From an uncultured Lactobacillus sp. (GTDB lineage Bacteria; Bacillota; Bacilli; Lactobacillales; Lactobacillaceae): DNA of 37,456 nucleotides. Position 1 is the first letter of the stretch; each line of letters opens with the position of its first letter. The translations under genes were made by a program, and so were the position numbers. Below the pieces are notes generated by a model. It was given only the letters and a program-made list of their open reading frames with translations, was not told where the DNA came from and searched no databases. The DNA lies in assembly GCF_947367125.1 (NCBI RefSeq), contig NZ_CANBCQ010000028.1, positions 1 to 37,456 of the forward strand, given 5' to 3'. Below, in pieces: positions 12,811 to 20,837 of the stretch.

Positions 12811-13217
12811 TGGTTAGATCGAATGGCATGCGCTATGCGACTGATGGCAAGCACCCATGGTGGACTACCACGTGGGAAAGAGCCGAAAAAAGACGGCAAA
12901 GTGGATTTGATGCTGATTGGAAAAATTTTGGCAGTCACTCTGACATTGCACGATTCGAAAGGAAAAATCAGCAAAATAGTGAAAAGATTTTTACAGCAAT
13001 TGCTGATCGTGTTAGAAAACAGCATCCTGGAATGAAGAAAATTAAAGCTCGATTATATGCTCGTCATAGTGATCTTCAAGGGCGTAAATTTCAGCGCTTA
13101 AAAGATCAAGGACTTGGTGCTGAGCAAATTGCTAAAAGGCTTGGATATGATATGAAAACAGGCCAATTTAAGGCATCTAGTGGACATTCGGGGGGGATAG
13201 CAATCTACTATGGCTAG
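12810..13217 (+). CDS. Basic accessory protein A, tail ...KASSGHSGG + IAIYYG
   Basis: 135 residues, very basic, from GTG overlapping the previous stop (AAGAGGTG upstream). N-terminal half rich in Arg/Trp (HPWWTTTWERAEKRR). C-terminal half contains an HTH-like stretch FQRLKDQGLGAEQIAKRLGY. The end reads KASSGHSGGIAIYYG. A run of seven Gs (13190-13196) precedes the last residues; with six Gs the frame would stop right after SSGHSGG, giving the same type of tail as three neighbouring proteins. Function unknown. Confidence 0.65.
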   Translation: MVRSNGMRYATDGKHPWWTTTWERAEKRRQSGFDADWKNFGSHSDIARFERKNQQNSEKIFTAIADRVRKQHPGMKKIKARLYARHSDLQGRKFQRLKDQGLGAEQIAKRLGYDMKTGQFKASSGHSGGIAIYYG

Positions 13218-13518
13218 AGGTATTAAGTCTGTTATGCGACAAGCTAATAGACTGGCTAAAGGTATGAATAACGGCGAAACTAAGATTATTTCAGGTTCAA
13301 AAATTAATGGAGCTAATGCTGTAGTTTATAAAGCAAGAAATGGCATGGTCAATTTAGTTGGTGTCAGCTATGAAAAGGGCATTGCGAGATTTTTCTCTGA
13401 TGGTTCATCACATACTATTGGAAATAGTGCAAATAGAACTTATGGGAAGGCTAGAGGATTAATTTTTAGTGGCGGCGCTAAGTTCAAGCGCGGTTCTACC
13501 GGTAGTAAAGGAGGTTAA
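13210..13518 (+). CDS. Basic accessory protein B, tail RGSTGSKGG
   Basis: 102 residues, Gly/Arg/Lys-rich. Starts MARGIKSVMRQANRLAKGMN; the middle has strand-like segments (ANAVVYKARNGMVNLVGV, GIARFFSDGSSHTIG). It ends FKRGSTGSKGG. Overlaps protein A by 8 bases. The codons for its tail also form the AAAGGAGG ribosome site of the next gene. High charge suggests nucleic-acid binding; no family recognised. Confidence 0.65.
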   Translation: MARGIKSVMRQANRLAKGMNNGETKIISGSKINGANAVVYKARNGMVNLVGVSYEKGIARFFSDGSSHTIGNSANRTYGKARGLIFSGGAKFKRGSTGSKGG

Positions 13519-13520
13519 AC

Positions 13521-13703
13521 ATGGAATACGTTAAGTGTGGTCATGGTAAATGGCGTGCAAGGTTTTACTTAATTTTTGATTCAAACGGCTTGGCACTTGT
13601 TGACCTTCTTCAAAATAAAAAATGTGTTTATGGAATTATCGATAAAGAAGGTAATACCGGAATAAAAGAGTTCCCTTTGGAGGGTGAACATGAAATACGT
13701 TAA
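13521..13703 (+). CDS. Small protein with YVKCGHGKW start
   Basis: 60 residues. MEYVKCGHGKW is nearly repeated at the start of the next gene (MKYVKFGHGKW), so the two 5' ends are probably a duplication. The remainder (YLIFDSNGLALVDLLQNKKCVYGII) looks beta-rich. Strong ribosome site AAAGGAGG. Its last 14 bases overlap the next gene. Function unknown. Confidence 0.55.
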   Translation: MEYVKCGHGKWRARFYLIFDSNGLALVDLLQNKKCVYGIIDKEGNTGIKEFPLEGEHEIR

Positions 13704-13986
13704 ATTTGGACATGGCAAGTGGATCTCTGAAGAAGCAATTAAAAAGATCAGAAAAATGGCTATCCAAGGAGTACCTATAGGGAGACCATCAAAAGAGTCT
13801 TTAAGAAGACCATTAAAAGAGCCTTTGAGAAGGAATCCAGCAGAGGAGCAACGAAAGTGGATAAAAAAGCAAATTTACGGTCAAGAAATCTTCAATCCTT
13901 CGAGTTTGGCAAGATCAAGCGCTCACAAATCAAGTTCGCCGATTACAATCCAAGAATCATTGATGAATCTAACCAAAAGAAGTTAA
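13690..13986 (+). CDS. Small protein with YVKFGHGKW start, long out-of-frame overlap with ParB-like gene
   Basis: 98 residues from ATG 13690 (GGAGG 6 nt before). After KYVKFGHGKW come a helix (SEEAIKKIRKMAIQG) and a basic 8-residue tandem repeat, PSKESLRR-PLKEPLRR. The last ~43 residues are encoded in the DNA of the ParB-like gene in another frame and look like ordinary out-of-frame sequence, so the ancestral protein probably ended near 13860 and lost its stop. Function unknown. Confidence 0.5.
   Translation: MKYVKFGHGKWISEEAIKKIRKMAIQGVPIGRPSKESLRRPLKEPLRRNPAEEQRKWIKKQIYGQEIFNPSSLARSSAHKSSSPITIQESLMNLTKRS
13786..13833 (+). repeat. 24-bp tandem duplication
   Basis: Two adjacent units, 13786-13809 and 13810-13833, differing at only a few bases (both read CCAT-AAAAGAG-CTTT-AGAAG). 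They encode PSKESLRR and PLKEPLRR. A recent in-frame slippage duplication. Confidence 0.75.
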
Positions 13987-14606
13987 TCAAGGCAATTCGT
14001 GAGAATGGATTAATTGAGCCGCTGGTATGGAACAAGCGTACAGGTGTCTTAGTGGGCGGACATCAGCGTTTAACTGCAGCTGACAAGATTTACCGTAAGA
14101 AAGATTACGAAGTACCAGTAGCAATTATTGACGTTGACGAGAAAACAGAAAAGAAGCTAAATGTCCAGTTAAACAACCCATCTATGCAAGGCGATTGGGA
14201 CTTAGATGAATTAGCAAAGTTATCTGATGATGTCTCATTTGAGGACATGGGATTCAATAAAGCAGATATTGATTTCATGTTTGACGGTGAACTTGACTTT
14301 GACGGTAAAGAAAAAGAAGAACTTCAACCGTCAAAGAAAGAAACGCCATACGATGATGAAGTTGAGGACGAAAAGGATAAACTAGCTGGGCTTGCTGAAT
14401 TTAACGAAAAGAAAGCCGATTTTAGACATAAAGACAAGGACACGACAATCATTAATTTTTATACCAAGGTTGTATTCCCATCTAATGAGGCTAAAGAAGA
14501 ATTTTATAAAAAGGCAAGTATTCCAGCTAATGAAGAGTTCGTTACATTTGATCAGCTGAAAAGAGGTTTTAATAAAATGTTTGAAGAGGGTGAATTAAAT
14601 GGCTAG
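13857..14606 (+). CDS. ParB-like N-terminal domain protein
   Basis: 249 residues from GTG (GAGGAG 8 nt upstream). ParB/Srx-like domain at ~20-110: IKFADYNPRIIDESNQKKLI, ENGLIEPLVWNKRTGVLVGG, then the signature GGHQRLTAA, and VPVAIIDVDE. A long acidic region follows (DELDFDGKEKEEL and onward) and a small C-terminal domain. ParB-like domains bind nucleotides and some act as nucleases. Stand-alone phage versions occur with PP-loop/PAPS-reductase proteins, as in IbrA/IbrB pairs. Here the PP-loop partner is about 1 kb upstream, separated by small basic genes. Overlaps basic protein C by 8 bases. Confidence 0.82.
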   Translation: MDKKANLRSRNLQSFEFGKIKRSQIKFADYNPRIIDESNQKKLIKAIRENGLIEPLVWNKRTGVLVGGHQRLTAADKIYRKKDYEVPVAIIDVDEKTEKKLNVQLNNPSMQGDWDLDELAKLSDDVSFEDMGFNKADIDFMFDGELDFDGKEKEELQPSKKETPYDDEVEDEKDKLAGLAEFNEKKADFRHKDKDTTIINFYTKVVFPSNEAKEEFYKKASIPANEEFVTFDQLKRGFNKMFEEGELNG

Positions 14607-14889
14607 AGGATTACCACCAGGTATAAAAATAGCCCGCGGCTCTAATGGACAAATTGAAAATACTAGAACGAAAACAGCCTGGCATGGTGCACGTGCTTCT
14701 ATCGTACACGCTAAAGGCTCAAATAGAATTAGAGTGTATGGTTTAAGTAAAGGATCAGCATTAAGAAGAATTAAAAACAGAGCTAGAGGTATGTCAATTA
14801 GTACTAACTACAAGAGAAACGGACGCGATGCGTCTGTTTTTGTTTTAGGTAAAACTAAGAGAGCATCAACTGGCAGGTCAAGTGGATAG
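14599..14889 (+). CDS. Basic accessory protein C, tail RASTGRSSG
   Basis: 96 residues, strongly basic. Starts MARGLPPGIKIARGSNG; the middle has RIRVYGLSKGSALRRIKNRA, and it ends KTKRASTGRSSG. Shares the MARG start and the tail pattern with protein B and the tail with protein D. Ribosome site GAGGGTG; overlaps the end of the ParB-like gene. No recognised family; nucleic-acid binding is suggested only by charge. Confidence 0.65.
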   Translation: MARGLPPGIKIARGSNGQIENTRTKTAWHGARASIVHAKGSNRIRVYGLSKGSALRRIKNRARGMSISTNYKRNGRDASVFVLGKTKRASTGRSSG

Positions 14890-14900
14890 AGGTGAGTTAA

Positions 14901-15176
14901 GTGGCAAGGCAGTTAGATTTATTTAGTGCAAGCAGAACAACGGCATACGAAAATACTCATCAACGTATTCAACGAAGATTGAGAACAACCGGCCAAGGTA
15001 ACAAAAGAGTTGAACGGCTGGTAAATCGTAGAGGTATGCAAAGTATGAGAGCTAACAAAAGAGCGTTAGCAAATGGCGGTAAGCATGCTGGTGTTATGAG
15101 AGCTAATTTTGGTGGTAAGACATTTAGATTAGTTAGAGGCGGTCAAAGAGCTTCTTCAGGAAGTAGGGGTGGATAA
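14901..15176 (+). CDS. Basic accessory protein D, tail RASSGSRGG
   Basis: 91 residues from GTG (AGAGGTGA upstream). Very basic: HQRIQRRLRTTGQGNKRVER, MRANKRALANGGKH, then FGGKTFRLVRGGQRASSGSRGG-type end. Starts MARQLDLFSAS; the QLDLF stretch resembles a clamp-binding motif (QxxLF), which could be chance. Last gene before the terminase pair; the fourth member of the tail-sharing group. Confidence 0.65.
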   Translation: MARQLDLFSASRTTAYENTHQRIQRRLRTTGQGNKRVERLVNRRGMQSMRANKRALANGGKHAGVMRANFGGKTFRLVRGGQRASSGSRGG

Positions 15177-15193
15177 ATTGTGAGGTGGATTAG

Positions 15194-15868
15194 ATGGCTA
15201 AAGCAAAATGGGAAAAGTGGCTAAAGCCTGAAAATCTCACTTTACTTCAAGGCTGGGCTAGAGATGGTCTTACAAATGATCAGATAGCCAAGAAAATGGG
15301 CATAGTGCGTTCTACGCTCCAATCATGGATAAAGACACATGAAGACATTTCAAACGCCCTAAAAAAGGGTAAAGAGGTCGTTGATGCTGAAATTGAAAAC
15401 AGCTTGATCTCAACGATGAAAAAGCACACTGTTACCACGACTACTTATAAGATGGTCAAAAAAGATGAATTCAATTTGAAAGCGGAACGCGCAAAGTTTG
15501 CTAATATCTATAAGTTAGATCACCCCGAAGCTTCAAAACAAGAAATTTTGATTGCTACGGCTGCTAATGTTGAGGTTTACGAAAAGATACCAATTAGCAA
15601 AACAGTAACCGAGGTAGACCCTAACGTTTCAGCTGCTATTTTTTGGCTTAAAAACCGCAGACCTGATAAGTTCAGAGACCAAACGTTCCAGAAACTTAAT
15701 GAAGCCAACGCGCGCAAGGCTATCGCTGACGCTGGCATCAGTGAAGCGCAACTTAAGTCACTTAAGGAAGAAGACAATCCAAGCAATCGCACGGTTATTG
15801 TTGATGATGTAGCAAAGATGAAGGAGCTGAGAGACCACGAAAACAGTACAGATAACGAAGGAGATTAA
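15194..15868 (+). CDS. Terminase small subunit
   Basis: 224 residues. N-terminal HTH (~20-55: GWARDGLTNDQIAKKMGIVR, STLQSWIKTHEDI) recognises the packaging site. The central helical oligomerisation region is followed by AAIFWLKNRRPDKFRD, a hallmark of these small subunits, and an acidic C-terminal tail. Works with the large subunit encoded immediately downstream; the expected cos/pac site is not identifiable by eye. Confidence 0.88.
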   Translation: MAKAKWEKWLKPENLTLLQGWARDGLTNDQIAKKMGIVRSTLQSWIKTHEDISNALKKGKEVVDAEIENSLISTMKKHTVTTTTYKMVKKDEFNLKAERAKFANIYKLDHPEASKQEILIATAANVEVYEKIPISKTVTEVDPNVSAAIFWLKNRRPDKFRDQTFQKLNEANARKAIADAGISEAQLKSLKEEDNPSNRTVIVDDVAKMKELRDHENSTDNEGD

Positions 15869-15884
15869 TCCGCACTTTTATGAT

Positions 15885-17141
15885 ATGTGGACTACTGACA
15901 AGCCTTATATCGTTTGCAAAGGTGGGCGTGGCTCTTTTAAGTCCAGTGTTATATCACTCAAATTAGTAACAATGATGATGAAATACATCTCACAGGGTAA
16001 GAAAGTGAATGTAATTTGTATTCGTGAGAATCAGCAATACTTACGTGACTCTGTTTATAATCAAATTCTTTGGGCAATGAACATTTTAGACGTTGAATCT
16101 GAGTTCAGAACTAGAGTCAGTCCTATGATTATTCAGCATATTAGAACAGGCTCTACATTCTACTTTTATGGTGCTAATGATCCAGCAAAGCTGAAATCAA
16201 ACATTGTAGATGATGTTATAGCCGTATGGTTTGAAGAATTTGCTAACCTTAAGGGCGTTGAAGTATTTGATCAATCAGTACCTACGTTTATTAGACAAAA
16301 GCCGGATTTTGTAGATCAAGTCAAGGTCTTTATTAGTTATAACCCACCAAGAAATCCATATGCGTGGGTAAACGAGTGGGTAACTCAAAGAGAAACTGAT
16401 AAAGATTATTTTGTTGATTCGAGTACTTACCTTGATGATGAATTAGGATTTACCACTAAACAGCAATTAGACCTAATTGAGACGTATAAAAAGAACGACC
16501 CCGACTATTACCGTTGGCTGTATTTAGGCGAGGCTGTCGGGCTTGGTACGCAAGTTTATAACATGAAATTGTTTAAAGTTGTGGATCACATTCCTAATGA
16601 TGAATACATTACTGAGATTTTTTACGGCATGGATACTGGTTTTATGGTGTCTGCTACAGCTTGTGTAGCGTGTGCATTTACCAATAAATACAACGTTTAT
16701 GTTTTAGATACGTTCTATTACGACCCTACTAAGTACGAGCGTAAATTATCAGCATCAGAACAAGCGGAACGAGTACACGATTTTATCAATCAGATAACTG
16801 ATAAATACGGTGTTTTGCCTTATAACCAAACTATTGATTCTGCTGACGGTGGTATTTATACGCAGTATTGGCAAATGTACAATGTGCAATGGTCAAAGGT
16901 TCACAAATTAGGTGAAGCTGAAATGATTGACCGTGTTCAGGATTTAGCCGCACAAGGGCGTTTGTATGTTTTGAAAACACCAGGCAACGATATTTTCTTA
17001 GACGAACACAAAAAATATCAGTGGGACCCAGCTACCGTTAATAGCGACAATCCACGTGTCATTAAGGAATACGACCATAGTTGTGACGCTTTAAAGTATG
17101 GTGTGCTAGATAATGAACAACTACTCGGTTTGTCCGTATAG
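15885..17141 (+). CDS. Terminase large subunit (PBSX type); true start probably further upstream
   Basis: 418 residues from the first ATG. ATPase: Walker A GGRGSFKSS (~14-22), Walker B VIAVWFEEF. Nuclease acidic residues in GMDTGFMV, TIDSADGG and DHSCDALKYG. Packages DNA into proheads. The same frame continues upstream to 15831 with typical family residues (KEINPHFYD directly before MW), but contains no ATG, GTG or TTG before a TGA at 15828. The only good ribosome site (AAGGAG, 15858-15863) is 21 nt from ATG 15885. The start has been lost, is a rare codon, or depends on coupling with the small subunit. Confidence 0.92.
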   Translation: MWTTDKPYIVCKGGRGSFKSSVISLKLVTMMMKYISQGKKVNVICIRENQQYLRDSVYNQILWAMNILDVESEFRTRVSPMIIQHIRTGSTFYFYGANDPAKLKSNIVDDVIAVWFEEFANLKGVEVFDQSVPTFIRQKPDFVDQVKVFISYNPPRNPYAWVNEWVTQRETDKDYFVDSSTYLDDELGFTTKQQLDLIETYKKNDPDYYRWLYLGEAVGLGTQVYNMKLFKVVDHIPNDEYITEIFYGMDTGFMVSATACVACAFTNKYNVYVLDTFYYDPTKYERKLSASEQAERVHDFINQITDKYGVLPYNQTIDSADGGIYTQYWQMYNVQWSKVHKLGEAEMIDRVQDLAAQGRLYVLKTPGNDIFLDEHKKYQWDPATVNSDNPRVIKEYDHSCDALKYGVLDNEQLLGLSV

Positions 17142-17152
17142 GCGGTGATTAT

Positions 17153-18778
17153 ATGAGTATATGGGCTAAAATTAAACAGTTTTTTCGTAGAGGAGGTGCA
17201 AAACTAGGCATGGCAGATTACAAAACGTTAAGAGCGATTACCGATGACCCACGTATTAAGGTGCCTGCTGAAGAGTACGATCGTATTCGCAAGGCAAAGA
17301 ATTACTATCAAGATGACTTGCCACAAGTTAAGTACTATGCGATGGGTAACGAGCATAAGCGCAAACTTAATTCGATTAATGTCACTAAGATGGCATCAAG
17401 GCGGCTTGCATCCCTTATCTTTAATGAGCAATGTTCTATCAAAGTCGATGACAGCACACTTCAGGACCTGCTAGGCACCATTTTTAAGCGTGAAAATTTT
17501 TATACCACGTTTGAAACGGAACTAGAAAAATGGATTGCATTAGGCTCTGGTGGTATCCGACCTTATGTTGAAGATGACAAAGTAAAACTTAGTTATGCTG
17601 ACGCTGACGATATTTACCCACTTAATTCAAACACAACCAAGGTGGATGAAATTGCATTGTCCAGACGAATTAGAAAAATTGAAAACAACGAAGCTGTTTA
17701 CTATACCTTGCTAGAGTTTCATCAGTGGGGCAGTAGCAAAGAAGTAGATGCTGACGGCAATGTTTACCGACCTTACACAATCACAAACGAGCTTTATAGA
17801 TCTGGTGATTCGAACAATATCGGCGAGCTTGTACCACTTAATTCAATTGATGAATATGCTGACTTGCAACCACAATCGACTTTTCAGCATTTAGAAAAGC
17901 CACTTTTTGCCTTTTACCGTAATGCAGGAGCGAACAACAAGAGCCTAGCTAGTCCATTAGGTCTAGGCTTGTGCGACAACTATTGGCACACGGTAGACGA
18001 CATCAACGCCACACATGATGGCTTTGCATGGGACGTTAAGACAGGCTACAGGCGTATCACAATTCCGGAGACGTGGGTAAGACGTCAAACGCAGATCAAC
18101 GGCAAACCGATTCCTGAAGGTTCACAGATGTACTGGGACCCTGACGATGCTGTATTTGTGCCAATTAACGCCCGTAATGATGACTCTAGCACCTTTAAAG
18201 ACTTAGCAATCCAAATCAGGACGGAGCAGTATACGGCTTCAATGGATTTCTTCTTGCATGAGTTTGAGAATGAAATCGGATTGAGCCAAGGCACCTTTAC
18301 CACTTCGCCTAGTGGCGTGCAGACCGCAACTGAAGTGGTAACCAACAACTCAATGACTTATCAGACGAGATCATCATATTTGACGCAAGTTGAAAAGATG
18401 ATTGACCAGCTGGTATATGCGATTGCTGAACTACTTCAAACGCCTGATGTGTGGAGTGACAGACAGGCTCGATGGTCTGGTGACATCGATAAGCTGACAA
18501 TCACGCCTGACTTCAACGATGGCGTGTTTGTCGATCAAGAAGCCCAACGTCAAAGTGATTTACAAGCCGTGCAAGCTGGAATTTTGCCTAAAAAGCAGTT
18601 CTTGATGAGAAACTACAATCTTGATGAAAATACAGCTGATCAATGGTTAAGTGAGATTCAAGACGAGCAATCACCAGAGCCGCCAGAACAAGAAATGTCA
18701 ATGTTCCCTAGTGAGGGTGGTGTAGCAAGTGACAGATCAAGAGATAACACAAGCTCAAATGATGGAGAAGGCAAGTAA
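17153..18778 (+). CDS. Portal protein (A118/SPP1 gp6-like)
   Basis: 541 residues, normal for the family. Hallmarks: ITDDPRIKVPAEEYDRIRKA near the N-terminus, KMASRRLASLIFNEQC, and the conserved SQGTFTTSPSGVQTATEV block in the C-terminal half. Forms the dodecameric DNA entry ring. Its 3' end overlaps the minor capsid gene by 50 bases. Confidence 0.92.
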   Translation: MSIWAKIKQFFRRGGAKLGMADYKTLRAITDDPRIKVPAEEYDRIRKAKNYYQDDLPQVKYYAMGNEHKRKLNSINVTKMASRRLASLIFNEQCSIKVDDSTLQDLLGTIFKRENFYTTFETELEKWIALGSGGIRPYVEDDKVKLSYADADDIYPLNSNTTKVDEIALSRRIRKIENNEAVYYTLLEFHQWGSSKEVDADGNVYRPYTITNELYRSGDSNNIGELVPLNSIDEYADLQPQSTFQHLEKPLFAFYRNAGANNKSLASPLGLGLCDNYWHTVDDINATHDGFAWDVKTGYRRITIPETWVRRQTQINGKPIPEGSQMYWDPDDAVFVPINARNDDSSTFKDLAIQIRTEQYTASMDFFLHEFENEIGLSQGTFTTSPSGVQTATEVVTNNSMTYQTRSSYLTQVEKMIDQLVYAIAELLQTPDVWSDRQARWSGDIDKLTITPDFNDGVFVDQEAQRQSDLQAVQAGILPKKQFLMRNYNLDENTADQWLSEIQDEQSPEPPEQEMSMFPSEGGVASDRSRDNTSSNDGEGK

Positions 18779-19895
18779 TATTGCTGACTACTACGCTTAT
18801 ACAGAACAGCAAATGTTCTATATTTTGATTGATTCATTTAAAAAGACACGTCCAGAGCTAGTAAATGCTGAAAAAGACCCACAAAAGATAATGGAGTGGC
18901 GTTTAAAGGCATTATCAGAGCTAGGCGGATTAACTGACAAGGTAGTTAACTTAATCAGTCGCTCTAGCGGCTATTCTAGGCGTGCAATTTATGACTTAAT
19001 CGAAAAAGATGGGCTAAAAGTTACTAAGCAACTAAATCGTAAACTTGCTAGAACGCTAAAAAAGCCCGTTCACGATGTTTCTTTACAGTCTAGGGCAATT
19101 ATCAATAGTTACGTTAATCAGACAATGAGAGGTGTTAATAATTACGTTAATCAAACGTTGTTAACTCGTAACTATGGTCAAAATGCAGCTGCTAAAACCT
19201 ATCAAGACATCATTAATAAAACTGTTAACGATGTAATTGTAGGTAAAAAGACACCTCAAAGAGCGCTAATGGACAATATTTATTCATGGCGTGATAAAGG
19301 TATGAGTTCAGCATTAATTGACAAAGCAGGTCATGAATGGAGCCTTGAGGGCTACACACGTACAGTGATTCAGTCAACCACTTCACGTGTTTGCAATGAT
19401 TTGCGTATTAATTCAATGCAAGAATTCGATTCCGTACTTTGTGTTATGAGTTCACACCCCGCAGCCCGTCCAGCATGTGCACCGATTCAAGGCAAAGTGG
19501 TGTGTATTGTGCCGACTAGTGACCCTAGATATAAGAAGGAATATCCGAGCATTTATGACTATGGTTACGGCACACCGGCTGGCACTCAAGGCGTTAATTG
19601 CGGTCATGCTCTTTGGACTTATGTTGAAGGCGTATCACATAACTACCAAAAGCAGTACGATCCTAAAGAAGCTGTAGCAAAAATGAAAATACAGCAGAAA
19701 CAACGCTATTATGAACGCAGTGTACGTAAAAGTAAGCGCAAACTAGAGCTAGCTAAGCGTGCTGGGGATGCTGACGGAATAAGTAAGTATTCTGCTGGCG
19801 TTCGTGGCTATCAAGCTAAACTAAGAAAAATTGTTAAGGAACACGACTTCTTAGCAAGACAATATTCAAGAGAACAGATAGCAAAGGAGAACTAA
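18729..19895 (+). CDS. Phage minor capsid protein (MuF/min_cap2-like)
   Basis: 388 residues from GTG 18729, with GAGGGTGG 8 nt upstream inside the portal gene. Helical N-terminal two thirds, then the MuF-type end: HPAARPACAPIQGKVVCIV, YDYGYGTPAGTQGVNCGHAL with paired Cys/His, and a long basic helical tail. Associates with the portal and may be ejected with DNA. Confidence 0.85.
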   Translation: MTDQEITQAQMMEKASNIADYYAYTEQQMFYILIDSFKKTRPELVNAEKDPQKIMEWRLKALSELGGLTDKVVNLISRSSGYSRRAIYDLIEKDGLKVTKQLNRKLARTLKKPVHDVSLQSRAIINSYVNQTMRGVNNYVNQTLLTRNYGQNAAAKTYQDIINKTVNDVIVGKKTPQRALMDNIYSWRDKGMSSALIDKAGHEWSLEGYTRTVIQSTTSRVCNDLRINSMQEFDSVLCVMSSHPAARPACAPIQGKVVCIVPTSDPRYKKEYPSIYDYGYGTPAGTQGVNCGHALWTYVEGVSHNYQKQYDPKEAVAKMKIQQKQRYYERSVRKSKRKLELAKRAGDADGISKYSAGVRGYQAKLRKIVKEHDFLARQYSREQIAKEN

Positions 19896-20117
19896 ATGGC
19901 ATTTTATCAAGCTAAACCTAAAGATCAAGTTATTAAGAAACTAAAAGAAGAACAAAATATACTCAATAATAAGATTTTTGATATTGATAGTATCTTTTCA
20001 AACGATACAGACATTTCAAAGAAACAACTGGGATACATGGAGGTTCAAAGAGACATCATGGAATCACTTGTTACAATACTTGATTTACGAATTGAAGATT
20101 TAGATCAAGAAAAGTAA
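19896..20117 (+). CDS. Hypothetical small coiled-coil head-region protein
   Basis: 73 residues, helical (VIKKLKEEQNILNNKIFDID, KQLGYMEVQRDIMESLVTIL). Starts immediately after the minor capsid stop with AAAGGAG upstream. Not assigned; a minor head or scaffold-interacting protein is possible from position only. Confidence 0.6.
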   Translation: MAFYQAKPKDQVIKKLKEEQNILNNKIFDIDSIFSNDTDISKKQLGYMEVQRDIMESLVTILDLRIEDLDQEK

Positions 20118-20129
20118 TCAATCGACCCG

Positions 20130-20156
20130 AGTAAGTCTTAAAACTGCTTATTTTTT
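20130..20156 (+). terminator. Weak terminator candidate before the scaffold gene
   Basis: AGTAAG (20130-20135) / CTTATT (20147-20152), with one G·U pair, followed by further T residues. A second hairpin, CGTGGT-CGT-ACCACG (20167-20181), without a T-run, follows. Together they could partly insulate or adjust expression of the scaffold and capsid genes. Confidence 0.35.
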
Positions 20157-20207
20157 ATGCTCTTATCGTGGTCGTACCACGTATAAATTAAACGTTAGGA
20201 GAAAAAT

Positions 20208-20828
20208 ATGGAACGTGAATTTTTAGAAAAACAGGGCTTGAATGCTGATCAAGTAAAGGCTGTCATGACTCAATATGGTAAAGACGTTAGTGAATTAAAA
20301 AGTAAGGCTTCTAAAGCTGATAACTTTGAAACTCAAATTGGCGATCTTAAAGACCAACTGAAAGACCGTGACAAGCAATTGACTGACCTGGGCAAGCAAG
20401 CCGGCGACAATGACGCTTTAAAAGCCCAAATTGCTGAATTGAAGGACGCTAACAAGCAAACTCAGAAGGATTATGAAGCTAAATTAGCAAAACAGAACCG
20501 TGATTTTGCTGTTTCTACTGCACTCGGTAAAGCTGGTGCAATTGAAAATAAGGCGGTCTTACCATTTATTGACATGGACAAGGTCTCTGTTGACAACAAC
20601 GGCAACCTGCTAGGCTTTGAAGACCAATTGGAAGCCGCTAAAAAGGATCATTCATTCCTGTTCAAGCAGGAAGAAAAGAAAACAGAATCAAAGCCCACGC
20701 CGCATATTGTGTCTAGTGGCAACAATGATTCAGATGTTGAAAAGAAGCCATCTGAAATGAGTCTTGACGAACAAACCGCGTTGTATCGTAAAGACCCTGA
20801 CAGATGGGCACAATTATTTAATAGATAG
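20208..20828 (+). CDS. Capsid scaffolding protein (GP20 family)
   Basis: 206 residues, predominantly coiled coil (QIGDLKDQLKDRDKQLTDLG, DALKAQIAELKDANKQTQKD), then the conserved ALGKAGAIENKAVLPFIDMDKV block of phage GP20 scaffolds and a C-terminal LYRKDPDRWAQLF that contacts the coat protein. Immediately precedes the major capsid gene. Confidence 0.9.
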   Translation: MEREFLEKQGLNADQVKAVMTQYGKDVSELKSKASKADNFETQIGDLKDQLKDRDKQLTDLGKQAGDNDALKAQIAELKDANKQTQKDYEAKLAKQNRDFAVSTALGKAGAIENKAVLPFIDMDKVSVDNNGNLLGFEDQLEAAKKDHSFLFKQEEKKTESKPTPHIVSSGNNDSDVEKKPSEMSLDEQTALYRKDPDRWAQLFNR

Positions 20829-20837
20829 GAGTTTTAA

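Noticed and set aside
13210-15176. C-terminal Gly-Gly tails as ubiquitin-like/ThiS-type thiocarboxylate carriers for the PP-loop protein
   Set aside because: One of the four ends in SSG rather than GG, no ubiquitin-like fold is apparent and no E1-type activating enzyme is nearby.
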